This document shows, piece by piece, positions 56,319 to 64,000 of a stretch of 64,000 nt of DNA. The position numbers and the translations under genes are program-made. Source of the stretch: Massilia sp. PAMC28688. Its GTDB lineage: Bacteria; Pseudomonadota; Gammaproteobacteria; Burkholderiales; Burkholderiaceae_D. The notes under the pieces are model-generated. The model was given only the letters and a program-made list of their open reading frames with translations, ran no database searches and was not told where the DNA came from. Numbering within the stretch: position 1 is the stretch's first letter; the number at the start of each line of letters is the position of its first letter. Location: positions 2,356,001 through 2,420,000 of the forward strand of contig NZ_CP080378.1 of assembly GCF_019443445.1 (NCBI RefSeq), read 5' to 3'.

Positions 56319-57143
56319 CTACCAAATGTAATTGAACCAATCGAGCCAGGACCAATCTCCATTCTCGCAGCTACGTAGACATCTCGCGTAGTAATCCATG
56401 TTCTTGGATCTGCACCGTGCGCTCTCAACGGGGCTTAGCATTCGGCAGCCCGCGTCCATATCCCTTTTAGCGTCTTCACAAACATCGTCCTTACACTCTT
56501 CCGGAGTCTGCTCACCGCCGCCGCTGCCGCCTTCTTCTGGGATCGCCCCGACGTCGCCGATCACTATACCACCATCATATGGCGGCACGTAGGTGTCCTC
56601 CAAGACGCCACCGCCCGTGCAGATTTGGATACCGTCCTGCCCAGTATGGCAATCCCACATTGGGGTAGAAATATCGTCGCTTAAACTTGGTGTCCCTGCC
56701 ATGGTCTGAACTGCTGGGCCGGAAGTCACACTATTTTCTCGTACGTCCTGAGGGGTGGCTAATTCTTGATGCCGCTTCGATACGGGTGGTTTCAACTGAA
56801 GAAAAACTTGGCCGCTCAGCGCTTTGATCACGTTGAATTTATGGTCGCCCTTCAGTTCCACGTCTTGAATTTCACCATCCGGGAGGATAACGTAATCTGG
56901 TTGCCCATCTTCGTCGTAACGGATTCGTGTTGTTCCTCCAAGTTGGTCGACGACTCTAGAAAGCCTCTTTCCAGAATAGAAATAACGGTGCATGTAGTCG
57001 CTGCTTTTTACGGCGACTACTGTGCCGCGTTTAACGACGACTACTTGAAGGCTACTTGGTTTTACTGTCGCGGGCGCGGCTATCGCGCCGGTTACTAATG
57101 CGGCTGAGGTGAGCAGTCCTGCGACGACCATACTTTTGAACAT
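56319..57143 (-). CDS. Secreted Cys-rich protein, unknown function
   Basis: 274 residues with a signal peptide (MFKSMVVAGLLTSAALVTGAIA). Residues about 55-95 (GKRLSRVVDQLGGTTRIRYDEDGQPDYVILPDG) resemble an RHS/YD-like beta repeat. A Gly/Glu-rich linker (EEGGSGGGEQTP) precedes a Cys-rich C-terminus with eight cysteines overall. No toxin motif is recognised. GC and codon use differ from the core genes, consistent with acquired cargo. Confidence 0.62.
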   Translation of the reverse strand: MFKSMVVAGLLTSAALVTGAIAAPATVKPSSLQVVVVKRGTVVAVKSSDYMHRYFYSGKRLSRVVDQLGGTTRIRYDEDGQPDYVILPDGEIQDVELKGDHKFNVIKALSGQVFLQLKPPVSKRHQELATPQDVRENSVTSGPAVQTMAGTPSLSDDISTPMWDCHTGQDGIQICTGGGVLEDTYVPPYDGGIVIGDVGAIPEEGGSGGGEQTPEECKDDVCEDAKRDMDAGCRMLSPVESARCRSKNMDYYARCLRSCENGDWSWLDWFNYIW

Positions 57144-57281
57144 GAGATGACCTTAAATAGACTATTGTTAATAAGCCAACAATACGGGCGTGCTTATACT
57201 ATTCTTAACATTTCTATTAGTCAAGTCAGGCTTGCTAAAATTTTAAGGGGCAGAGTCTTGAGTTGGCTTTTGGTACATATT

Positions 57282-57688
57282 CTAGCGGTGGCCCTGCTGT
57301 TGGGAACGCAGCAAGATGGCAACAAGCTCGCGAACGACTTTCTTTTGCTGGAGATCTAGTAAGAGGTAGTCGCTGAAGAGTAACTGCTCTTCTCTCTTCT
57401 CTGGAGACCCTGGCTCGCCAGATCCGGCGCGACCATGGCCGGCTTCACCGAAACGGAGCCAGGCGGCCGACACCCCAGCCCAGTCTGCCAAGACCTGCAG
57501 TCGCGCCTGGGTCGGAAGAGATTCGCCCATCAGCCATTTGCGAACCGCGTGGACGGTAATTGGTGGCTCATCGCTATGGGCATTGAACTGGTGGGCCAAT
57601 TCTATATTCCCTGTTACGCCCATTTGATCCATCACCTTTTTAGACGGGCTGCGAAGCCGGCGCGTTCCTGGGCGTTTGACTGGCTCAT
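57282..57688 (-). pseudogene. Repressor-like HTH regulator, apparent single-base frameshift
   Basis: The reading starts at ATG 57688 (MSQSNAQERAGFAARLKR) and hits a stop after 18 codons. The next frame continues in register with the family: MDQMGVTGNIELAHQFN, EPPITVHAVRKWLMGESLPTQARLQVLADWAGVSAAWLRFGE. The plus-strand T5 run at 57637-57641 appears one base short; T6 would restore RLKKVMDQ. It resembles Burkholderiales phage regulators. The ATG overlaps the preceding small gene by four bases. Confidence 0.72.
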
Positions 57689-57888
57689 GCGCTTCCTCCA
57701 GTCGGGGCAATGTCGAAAGCAACTTCAATTTGTTCAGGCGTGCCGACTGCAACGTAAACTTGGGGATATGTGCCCGGTACCGGAACCAGGAGTGTTTGCG
57801 CGCCCCTGTGACGGGTGAGTTCAAGCGCGGCCTCGATGAGATCGGCGTCCAGTTTTTTGAGCCTTGCGGCGAAGAATCCGTTATCCAT
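57685..57888 (-). CDS. Small phage-type protein, unknown function
   Basis: 67 residues (MDNGFFAARLKKLDADLIEAAL start, PGTYPQVYVAVGTPEQIEVAFD core). No motif recognised. Its stop overlaps the repressor-like gene's ATG, so the two are an operon. Confidence 0.6.
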   Translation of the reverse strand: MDNGFFAARLKKLDADLIEAALELTRHRGAQTLLVPVPGTYPQVYVAVGTPEQIEVAFDIAPTGGSA

Positions 57889-57970
57889 GTGCCATGGTAG
57901 CCTACTCCCTATCTACCAGCGCTTTTCGACGACTAAAGAGTCATCTCGGGTGGACAGACCACTTGGCCGA

Positions 57971-58246
57971 CTATGCCTTTTTGGGGGTGCGGAGCCCTGG
58001 CGGAATCCAGTTCCCTTTCTCGTCCCGGTGCTGAAGTTCAAGAAACGCAGGCGCCGTTACTTTGACCCGCGCCGGTTCCGATGGTGGCCTAAGACCTTCG
58101 ATGGCGCTTCTCGGTACAACTGGCAAACCCTGTCCGTTTATCCAAAATCGCATGCCGAGGGTTCGGAGGTGCTGAATTTGCTTTGTCTTCGTTTTCCAGC
58201 CTGTGAGTTCTGCGACCTCGTCGCGCGTCAAGAAAAGGTCACTCAT
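57971..58246 (-). CDS. DUF4224-type phage protein
   Basis: 91 residues. The N-terminus DLFLTRDEVAELTGWKTKTKQIQHLRTLGMRFWINGQGLPVV matches the DUF4224 pattern often found next to phage integrases. The ATG at 58246 is inside the end of the upstream HTH gene (eight-base overlap). A longer upstream frame is rejected because it is Arg-rich shadow sequence. Confidence 0.76.
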   Translation of the reverse strand: MSDLFLTRDEVAELTGWKTKTKQIQHLRTLGMRFWINGQGLPVVPRSAIEGLRPPSEPARVKVTAPAFLELQHRDEKGNWIPPGLRTPKKA

Positions 58247-58451
58247 CGGAAAGCGCGGCGGGCAATGCTTGCGAAATCTTATGCCGGGTTTCCGGCGGGT
58301 TTTGGCGCAGCCAAGTTTTGCACGCCTCCAAGTTATAGCGCTTAGAGCGCGCGCCCACACGAACGAACGGAAGACCCTCGCTCTCGAGGCGGCGGACGGT
58401 CGATTCACTTACGCCCAGCGCGGTGCAGATTTGCTGTCTATTCAGCTCCAA
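58239..58451 (-). CDS. Excisionase-like small HTH DNA-binding protein
   Basis: 70 residues with a MerR/AlpA-like HTH (MELNRQQICTALGVSESTVRRLESEGLPFVRVG). Size and placement just inside attR fit a recombination directionality factor, but the sequence alone does not prove it. It overlaps the DUF4224-type gene. Confidence 0.72.
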   Translation of the reverse strand: MELNRQQICTALGVSESTVRRLESEGLPFVRVGARSKRYNLEACKTWLRQNPPETRHKISQALPAALSDE

Positions 58452-58569
58452 GTTCGCTCCACAAATGCTTTTTGAGGCCTGCTGTTGCGGGCATTATAGC
58501 GCGCCGTACTTTGCCAGTTGTGGAGCGGTTTCCACCCATAGGGCCCGGCACTCCGGGATTTATGATACG

Positions 58570-58615
58570 GCTTCCCAAGCTTACGACGAGGGTTCGATTC
58601 CCTTCACCCGCTCCA
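58570..58615 (+). repeat. attR: copy of the tRNA-Gly 3' half
   Basis: Exact 46-bp copy of 50561-50606. Upstream bases do not continue the tRNA, so it is an attachment-site remnant and not a second tRNA gene. It marks the right end of the element. Confidence 0.92.
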
Positions 58616-58961
58616 GGCGCAAAGACTTTTTCGCACTTTCATCCGCCTCACAATATCCCATCGTTCCGCAATCGCTACTGCGGGTGACTACTTACATGTT
58701 GGTTGAGTAAATCGCCACCGCGCAAACGGATTGGCTGCCGTCGCCTGCGCACTCGTCATCTTCAGAGTGTTTTCAGACCGTTCATTGTCGACCGGCCTGG
58801 CGCGATGCACGAGTCGCCAGCGCCACAGCACCTTGGTCCTGGGCGCACTATTGCCTGGACCCTCTAGATCTCAAAACCTTGCCTTTGACATCGAGCAATA
58901 AACGCGTAAGATGTTTCCATGCGTCAAATGAAGTTTCTGTGTGCGTGGAAATGAGATAAAT
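58616..58961. other. Intergenic, no gene seen
   Basis: 346 bp right of attR before the next small gene. I see no RNA gene, repeat or convincing coding frame. Confidence 0.5.
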
Positions 58962-59219
58962 ATGCTAACAATGATAGCCGTAATTTGGCTCTGCCTTTTC
59001 GCCTTGTTGGCATGGTGGGTCGTCTTTGGCCGTGCAGCATGGCGCAGCGATATCACGCGGCTCTCAGATGATGAGCTTGCTTATCAGGCAGACCTGGCTG
59101 CGGGTTTTTGTGAAAGCGAGAACCCTTATCACGATGAAATCAGCCGCCGCTTCATGCTTGAGCAAGCAAGGGCTGGTGCGGCCGCTGTCTGCAGCACACC
59201 TCGGCCGGAGCAGGGATGA
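58962..59219 (+). CDS. Small membrane protein, unknown function
   Basis: 85 residues with one N-terminal transmembrane helix (TMIAVIWLCLFALLAWWVVFG) and an acidic cytoplasmic tail (SDDELAYQADLAAGF). The ATG at 58962 is preferred; a GTG seven codons earlier is possible. No family recognised. Confidence 0.5.
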   Translation: MLTMIAVIWLCLFALLAWWVVFGRAAWRSDITRLSDDELAYQADLAAGFCESENPYHDEISRRFMLEQARAGAAAVCSTPRPEQG

Positions 59220-59270
59220 TGGTGTGATTTCCCGCCTCCATGCTGCGCAGCCAGATCCGGCTGCAGACAT

Positions 59271-59298
59271 AAAAAAGCCGCATCCTTGAATGCGGCTT
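59271..59298 (-). terminator. Rho-independent terminator after the M16 pair
   Basis: AAGCCGCAT (59275-59283) and ATGCGGCTT (59290-59298) form a perfect 9-bp stem with a 6-base loop. The run of A at 59271-59276 gives the T-tract for minus-strand transcription. It is 20 bp past the M16 gene stop. Confidence 0.82.
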
Positions 59299-59317
59299 GC
59301 TCGTTTTAATCACCAGC

Positions 59318-60706
59318 TTACTTTGCCACCGGCCCGAATCCGTCGGCGTTGATATCGAGCTCCGTCACCTCACCATACGCTGCCGCGATCGGCCGGATCG
59401 CGTCCGCCTTGCCGATCAGGACCATCTGCAAGTTCTTGCGTGGGAAGTGGCGCTCGGCCAGTGCCTTGGCACGCGCCGGCGTGAGTGCATCAACATCGCG
59501 CATGAAATTGTCGATCTGTTCCCGTCCCACGTTGGAGACAAACATGTCGCCCAGGAGCGAGGCAAGCTGGCTACTGGTCTCGAAGCGCGGCGGGTACTGG
59601 CCCTTGACGTAAGCCTTGGCCGATTCCAGCGTCGCTGCATGAATGCCCTTGTCCCACAGCCGGTTGTAGGTCTTGAGCGCCAGTTCGAGCGCCGGCTTGG
59701 TGTTGGGTAGCGCGGTGAAGCTGGAAATGCCAAATACGCCCGTCTGCGAGAGGGTCGCAAACTCGCTTCGCGCCCCGTAGGTAAGGCCTGAATTGACACG
59801 CAGTTCGTCGTTCAGCCACGATGTAAAGCGTCCTCCCATGACCGTATTGAGCACCTGCAGCGGTACGTAGTCGGGATCGTTGCGTGCGATGCCGGGGCCG
59901 CCGATCATGAAGGTCGTCTCAATGGCATCGGGCTTGTTCACCAGCCAGACGCGCGCCTTGTCCGCGTTGACTTTGCCATTGTCCTGCGTCTTCGGTGCCG
60001 GCCCGGTGGCGCGCCAGTTCGCATACAGCGATGCGATGCGCGCCTTCATATCGGCCGTCTTGAAGTCGCCCACCACGACGATGGCCGCGTTGTCCGGCCG
60101 GTAGTAGCGCTGGTGGAAGCCCTGCACGTCCTGCTGGCGCAGCGCCGTCATCGACGCGATGGTGCCGCGTTCAGGAATGGCGTACGGCGAGCTGCCAAAC
60201 AGCATGCTGTTGTAGTAAGCCTTGACCACATTGCGCGGCGCTTCCTTTGCCTGCGACAGGCCAATCAGCCTGCGCTTTTGCAGCTTGGCCAGTTCGGCCG
60301 CATCGAACGAGGGCGAGACCACCATCTCTGCCAGCAACGGCATCAGTTCCGCTGCATCCTCGCGTGCGAAGTCGGCATCGAGGGTCAGCTGTTCTGCCGA
60401 TCCAGATGCGGCGAGCATGGCGCCGCGGAAGTCGAACGCCTTGTCAATGTCAGCCTTGCTGTGCTGGGTGCTGCCAAGCAGGGTGGCGTCTGCCGTCAGC
60501 GTGGCCAGCCCAGGCTGGGAGCCATCGTTGACGGAACCCGCCTTGACGACCGTGCGCACGGCAATGATGGGTGCCTCATGGCGCTCCATCAAGTACACGG
60601 TCAACCCGTTGGGAAGCTTGGTGGTTTCAAAAGCCGGCAGGCGAAATTCGGCGGCACCGGCGTGCGCCGCGACGGCCAGCAGGCCTGCGCTAACAATCAT
60701 CTTCAT
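59318..60706 (-). CDS. M16-family peptidase subunit, apparently non-catalytic
   Basis: 462 residues with a signal peptide (MKMIVSAGLLAVAAHAGA). It has the M16 fold (LPNGLTVYLMERHEAPIIAVRTVVKAGSV), but the zinc motif HxxEH is replaced at its expected position (GLATLTADATLLGS). The C-terminal half keeps the substrate-binding R-Y region seen in partner subunits (SGLTYGARSEF). With the next-upstream gene it probably forms a heterodimeric periplasmic peptidase. Start overlaps the catalytic subunit's stop by one base. Confidence 0.85.
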   Translation of the reverse strand: MKMIVSAGLLAVAAHAGAAEFRLPAFETTKLPNGLTVYLMERHEAPIIAVRTVVKAGSVNDGSQPGLATLTADATLLGSTQHSKADIDKAFDFRGAMLAASGSAEQLTLDADFAREDAAELMPLLAEMVVSPSFDAAELAKLQKRRLIGLSQAKEAPRNVVKAYYNSMLFGSSPYAIPERGTIASMTALRQQDVQGFHQRYYRPDNAAIVVVGDFKTADMKARIASLYANWRATGPAPKTQDNGKVNADKARVWLVNKPDAIETTFMIGGPGIARNDPDYVPLQVLNTVMGGRFTSWLNDELRVNSGLTYGARSEFATLSQTGVFGISSFTALPNTKPALELALKTYNRLWDKGIHAATLESAKAYVKGQYPPRFETSSQLASLLGDMFVSNVGREQIDNFMRDVDALTPARAKALAERHFPRKNLQMVLIGKADAIRPIAAAYGEVTELDINADGFGPVAK

Positions 60707-62022
60707 TATTCAGGTTCCTTTGCTGCCAGCACGCCCACGGTGCGCTGCGATTTCACGAGATACTTGGCCGCTACTGCCTGGATGTCGGCACGAGTGAGCT
60801 TTTTGAAGTTCGCCGGTACTTCATCGAGTTTCCGGTAGTCGCCAAAGAATGTCTCGTACCAGCCGATGTTCTGCGCCTTGCCGTTGATGGTTTCAAGTTG
60901 ACGGTACAGGTTGACCAGCTTCTGGTTCTTTACCTTTTGCAGCTCTTCTTCGGTCACGCCATCTTTACTCACGCGGGCGACTTCTGCCAGCAACGCCTGC
61001 TCCAGGCGCGCCGGGGTGACTTGGTCAGCTGCCACCGCGTACACGGCGAACAGCCCGGGGTCGAAGCCGTCCGAACCGGATGCGCCAACCGAAGTGGCCA
61101 GCTGCTGCTCTACCAGTGCCTGGTACAAGCGCGAGGTTTTTCCTTCTGCCAGAATGCTCTGCAAGACTTCCAGCGCGTAGTAATCGGGGTGGTTCGCCTG
61201 CGGGGTCTTGTAAGCCACCATCAGGTTTGGCGACGTGGCCGAGGCCTTGGTCACGAACAGGCGGCGCTCGCCGGTCTGCGGCGGTTCAACCGTGCGTACC
61301 TTGGGCGGCAGGGCGCGTTTTGGAATGGCGGCAAAATACCGGGTTGCCAGGCGCTTGACCTCGTCGAACTTGACGTCGCCCACGATCACGGCCACCGCAT
61401 TATTGGGCGCGTAATAGGTCTTGAAAAAACTCACCAGGTCGTCCTGGGTCCAGGCCTTGATGTCCGACTCATGACCGATCACCGGCCAGGAATAGGGATG
61501 CGCCTGGAACGCCACGCCAGACACTTCCTGCGACAGCAGGCGGATGTTCGAGTTTTCCAGGCCCGTGCTGCGTTCGGACAGCACCACGCCACGTTCACTC
61601 TCGACCAGCTTGGGATCGATGGACAGGTGGCCAATGCGGTCACTCTCCAGCGCGAACACGGTTTCCAGCGATGCGGCCGGAAACCAGTCCTGGTACACCG
61701 TCACGTCATTGCTGGTGTAGGCGTTGTTGGAGCCACCCTTGGCTTCCAGCGTGCTGTCAAACATCTTGGGGCCGTACTTTTTGGACCCGTTGAACATCAT
61801 GTGCTCGAAAAAGTGCGACAGCCCGGTGGTGCCCGGCTGCTCGTTGCGCGAGCCGACCTTCCAGAAGGTGTACATGTTCGCGTTGGGGATGGCGCGGCTT
61901 TCCAGCACGATGAATTTCATACCGTTGGGCAGGGTAAAACTGCGCGCATCGGCGCTGACGGCCGCTTGGGCGAGCGAGGCGGCGCCGAGCATGATGCTCG
62001 CTGCCAGAACTTTCCACTTCAT
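60706..62022 (-). CDS. M16-family zinc peptidase, catalytic subunit
   Basis: 438 residues with a signal peptide (MKWKVLAASIMLGAASLAQA). The inverted zinc motif His70-x-x-Glu73-His74 (SHFFEHMMFNGS) is intact, with a downstream Glu region (ESERGVVLSERS). AAGG lies seven bases before the ATG at 62022, which decides the start against a longer frame. It degrades peptides in the periplasm; with the inactive partner it forms an alpha/beta pair. Confidence 0.9.
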   Translation of the reverse strand: MKWKVLAASIMLGAASLAQAAVSADARSFTLPNGMKFIVLESRAIPNANMYTFWKVGSRNEQPGTTGLSHFFEHMMFNGSKKYGPKMFDSTLEAKGGSNNAYTSNDVTVYQDWFPAASLETVFALESDRIGHLSIDPKLVESERGVVLSERSTGLENSNIRLLSQEVSGVAFQAHPYSWPVIGHESDIKAWTQDDLVSFFKTYYAPNNAVAVIVGDVKFDEVKRLATRYFAAIPKRALPPKVRTVEPPQTGERRLFVTKASATSPNLMVAYKTPQANHPDYYALEVLQSILAEGKTSRLYQALVEQQLATSVGASGSDGFDPGLFAVYAVAADQVTPARLEQALLAEVARVSKDGVTEEELQKVKNQKLVNLYRQLETINGKAQNIGWYETFFGDYRKLDEVPANFKKLTRADIQAVAAKYLVKSQRTVGVLAAKEPE

Positions 62023-62110
62023 GTGAAGCCTTTCGATGGGAGCACGGGATAGGCGGCAAGAATACGGCATTCCCGCCAAAAAATCATGCATAAAAACATA
62101 CATATGGGGG

Positions 62111-62170
62111 CGTGCGCAGCGGCATGCGCAGCGGCGTGCGCAGCGGCGTGCGCAGCGGCATGCGCAGCGG
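62111..62170. repeat. Five tandem 12-bp repeats
   Basis: Five copies of (C)(G/A)TGCGCAGCGG fill the gap between the divergent M16 operon and trmB. Each unit contains TGCGCA, so the array is rich in small palindromes. It is close to both promoters and may vary between strains. Confidence 0.88.
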
Positions 62171-62191
62171 CCCGGCAGCGGTGGGCCGGGC

Positions 62192-62218
62192 GTGACGACG
62201 AGGGCGGTGGGATATAAT
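62192..62218 (+). promoter_or_regulatory. Probable promoter of trmB
   Basis: TATAAT (62213-62218) with a weak -35 GTGACG (62192-62197), spacer 15. It lies 31 bp before the chosen trmB start. It overlaps an upstream ATG at 62217, which argues against using that ATG. Confidence 0.5.
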
Positions 62219-62249
62219 GTCGTCCCACCGTTTTAATGTGTTCACTTCC

Positions 62250-62960
62250 ATGTCAGCCGATACGCCCAACCGCCCCATGTTGTATGACCCGACCGAGCAC
62301 CGGATTCGCAGTTTCGTCACGCGCGCCGGCCGCCTGTCGATCGCCCAGGCGCGTGCGCTGGAAGAACTGGGGCCGAAATTCCTGATCGAGTATGCCAAGG
62401 CGCCGCTCGACTACGAACAGGCATTTGGCCGCAAAGCGCCGGTGATCCTGGAAATTGGTTTTGGCATGGGCGACACCACCTCGCACATCGCCAAGGGCAT
62501 GCCGGAGAAGGATTTCATCGGCGTGGAAGTGCACACGCCCGGCGTGGGCAGCCTGCTCAAGCAGATCGGGGAACAGGGCCTGACAAATCTGCGCCTGATC
62601 CAGCACGACGCGGTGGAAGTGCTCAACCAGATGATCCCGGATGCCTCGCTGGCCGGCGTCCACGTGTTTTTTCCGGATCCCTGGCACAAGGCGCGCCACA
62701 ACAAGCGCCGCCTGCTGCAAACGCCGTTTGTCCAGCTGCTGGCACAGAAGCTGGCGCCTGGCGGCTACCTGCACTGCGCCACCGACTGGGAAGACTACGC
62801 CGTGCAGATGCTCGACGTGCTGGGCAGCGAGCCACTGCTGCAGAACACGGCCGAAGGCTATGCGCCGCAGCCGGCGTACCGTCCCCTGACCAAGTTTGAA
62901 AACCGCGGCCTGAAACTTGGCCATGGCGTGTGGGACCTGGTGTTCACAAAACGCGGATAA
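62250..62960 (+). CDS. trmB: tRNA (guanine-N7)-methyltransferase
   Basis: Makes m7G46 in tRNA. 236 residues from ATG 62250. SAM motif [17 protein letters not shown], the [16 protein letters not shown] signature and C-terminal [19 protein letters not shown] are diagnostic of TrmB. The upstream ATG at 62217 overlaps the -10 box and is rejected. Its stop lies four bases from the convergent recQ stop. Confidence 0.94.
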   Translation: MSADTPNRPMLYDPTEHRIRSFVTRAGRLSIAQARALEELGPKFLIEYAKAPLDYEQAFGRKAPVILEIGFGMGDTTSHIAKGMPEKDFIGVEVHTPGVGSLLKQIGEQGLTNLRLIQHDAVEVLNQMIPDASLAGVHVFFPDPWHKARHNKRRLLQTPFVQLLAQKLAPGGYLHCATDWEDYAVQMLDVLGSEPLLQNTAEGYAPQPAYRPLTKFENRGLKLGHGVWDLVFTKRG

Positions 62961-62963
62961 GCG

Positions 62964-64000
62964 TCAGGTCATTTCCACGATGATGGCGACAATCTCGTCG
63001 CCGTACGAGAGCAGCTTCTTTTCGCCCACGCCCGATACGCCGCGCAGTTCGGCCAGGCTGGTTGGCTTGGCCTTGGCGATCTCGCGCAGGGTGGCGTCGA
63101 CAAAAATCACGTAGGCCGGCACGTTGTGCGCGCGTGCCGTCTCCACCCGCCACCAGCGCAGCTTCTCGAAAATCTCCTGCTCCGACTTCGACAGGTCCAT
63201 CTCGATATGCGGCCGCGAGGGCGACGCCGCACGCTTTTGCTTGACCGGTTTCTGGTACTGGCGCAGCTGCACCTTCTGTCCGCCCTTGAGCACCGGCCGC
63301 GCGGCGTCGGTAAGTTTGAGGGAGCTGTACATTTCGTGGTCCACCGTCACCAGGCCGAGCGCGATGATCTGGCGCAGAATCGCGCGCCACTCCGCTTCCG
63401 CGCGGTCGCTGCCAATGCCAAAGACCGAGAGCGAATCATGGTGCCACTGCTTGATACGGTCTGTTTCCTGCCCGCGCAGCACGTCGATGACGTGGCCGGC
63501 GGCGAAGCGCTGGTCCACCCGGTAAATGGCAGACAACAGCTTTTGCACCGGCACCGTACCATCAAAGGAAATGGGTGGAATCAGGCAGGTGTCGCAATTG
63601 CCGCAAGGCGTTGACTGTTCGCCGAAATACTCCAGCAGGCGCACGCGCCGGCAGCTGAGCGTCTCGCACAGGCCGAGCATGGCGTCGAGCTTCTGGCCGA
63701 GCACGCGCTTGAAGGTTTCGTCAGCTTCGGATTCCTCGATCATGCGCCGCTGGACCACCACGTCGGCCAGGCCGTACAGCATCCACGCATTGGCCGGCAT
63801 GCCGTCGCGACCGGCGCGGCCAGTCTCCTGGTAATAGCCTTCGATGCTCTTGGGCAGATCGAGGTGGCACACGAAGCGCACATCCGGCTTGTCGATGCCC
63901 ATGCCAAAGGCGATGGTCGCCACCATGACCAGGTTCTCTTCGCGCAGGAAGCGGGCCTGGTGGTCGCTGCGCCTGGCGTAGTCCATGCCCGCGTGGTAGG
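62964..64000 (-). CDS. recQ: ATP-dependent DNA helicase RecQ, N-terminus outside the window
   Basis: 345 residues visible, from within the second helicase domain. Motifs V-VI ([38 protein letters not shown]), the zinc cysteines [11 protein letters not shown] and CGNCDTC, the RQC domain and a C-terminal HRDC domain ([39 protein letters not shown]) are all present. The missing part is motifs 0-IV. RecQ acts in recombination and replication repair. Confidence 0.92.
   Translation of the reverse strand, partial: YHAGMDYARRSDHQARFLREENLVMVATIAFGMGIDKPDVRFVCHLDLPKSIEGYYQETGRAGRDGMPANAWMLYGLADVVVQRRMIEESEADETFKRVLGQKLDAMLGLCETLSCRRVRLLEYFGEQSTPCGNCDTCLIPPISFDGTVPVQKLLSAIYRVDQRFAAGHVIDVLRGQETDRIKQWHHDSLSVFGIGSDRAEAEWRAILRQIIALGLVTVDHEMYSSLKLTDAARPVLKGGQKVQLRQYQKPVKQKRAASPSRPHIEMDLSKSEQEIFEKLRWWRVETARAHNVPAYVIFVDATLREIAKAKPTSLAELRGVSGVGEKKLLSYGDEIVAIIVEMT

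Larger units (their letters stand above)
50561..58615 (+). mobile_element. Degenerate 8.0-kb integrative/prophage element in tRNA-Gly
   Basis: The element is bounded by the 46-bp tRNA direct repeats; one repeat-to-repeat unit is 8,009 bp. It contains a tyrosine recombinase, a phage lysis cassette, a repressor-like gene, an excisionase-like gene, a DUF4224-type gene, a toxin-antitoxin-like operon and unknown cargo. Structural, packaging and replication genes are missing, and several genes are broken. It is therefore a deletion remnant of a prophage or a small satellite-like island, and probably not self-mobile. Its GC is visibly lower at 55900-58500. Confidence 0.88.

Noticed and set aside
57147..57359. 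70-residue plus-strand open frame in the element
   Set aside because: No ribosome-binding site or motif, and its end is antisense to the conserved repressor-like gene.
58423..58710. Open frames crossing attR
   Set aside because: They run through the tRNA-derived repeat and have no coding signal. The conserved HTH gene is on the other strand.
62084..62398. Minus-strand frame reading the 12-bp repeats as Ala/His repeats
   Set aside because: It crosses the trmB promoter and coding region antisense. The repeat does not keep a known motif.

Overview
The window is about 64 kb of GC-rich chromosome from a betaproteobacterium. It is most likely a member of the Oxalobacteraceae (Massilia, Duganella or Janthinobacterium type). 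This rests on gene content and order only: amgK-murU divergent from lptD-surA-pdxA-rsmA, fur divergent from bamE next to dapB, and leuS-lptE-holA-proA. No taxonomic search was run. Almost all of the window is core genome with tight, often overlapping operons.

Region by region. Positions 1-3895 (minus) hold an amgK-murU-pepP-ubiH run linking peptidoglycan recycling, peptide turnover and ubiquinone synthesis. Positions 3994-10057 (plus) hold lptD-surA-pdxA-rsmA, with a symmetric cluster of 44-bp repeats before rsmA. Positions 10097-13978 (minus) hold a Tat-exported PhoX-like phosphatase and two related lipoproteins. Positions 14227-19471 hold a HAD phosphatase, hrcA, fur, bamE, dapB, an exbB-exbD pair and a barstar-like gene. 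Positions 19701-22035 are a patch of accessory genes: two unknown secreted proteins, a VOC protein and a hendecad-repeat coiled-coil protein. Positions 22204-31299 hold leuS-lptE-holA-proA, a HemJ-like protein, a DsbA-fold isomerase, an RNA methyltransferase and an MFS exporter. Positions 31443-37331 hold a signalling operon: an HDOD-sensor-histidine kinase, a REC-PAS-GGDEF-EAL regulator and a Sel1-repeat protein. Positions 37345-39276 hold an FtrA-type regulator divergent from a rhodanese-GNAT pair. Positions 39345-42070 hold a two-gene DNA-repair operon preceded by a near-consensus LexA operator. Positions 42088-50261 hold an S41 peptidase, a LytS/LytR-type two-component pair, a TonB receptor, a GumN-like protein and a small periplasmic protein.

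Positions 50561-58615 are a small, decayed integrative element of prophage origin, inserted in tRNA-Gly(CCC). A perfect 46-bp duplication of the tRNA 3' half marks both ends. It carries a toxin-antitoxin-like operon with a third gene, an integrase with a chimeric N-terminus, a lysis cassette cut at its 5' side and split by an IS3-family element, two cargo genes of unknown function, a frameshifted repressor-like gene and small DNA-binding proteins. The window ends (58962-64000) with a small membrane protein, a pair of M16 peptidases, trmB and most of recQ.

The strongest lead is the operon at 39387-42070. It pairs an SplB-like radical SAM protein carrying a C-terminal helix-hairpin-helix with a fusion of a DUF4130-type domain to a UdgX-like uracil-DNA glycosylase. 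The glycosylase half retains a KRRMH motif, matching the loop whose histidine crosslinks to uracil-DNA in UdgX. The 20-bp LexA palindrome overlapping the promoter predicts SOS control. The components are known families, but the enzyme activity of this pairing is, as far as I know, not established. All family names come from reading motifs and memory, not from searches.
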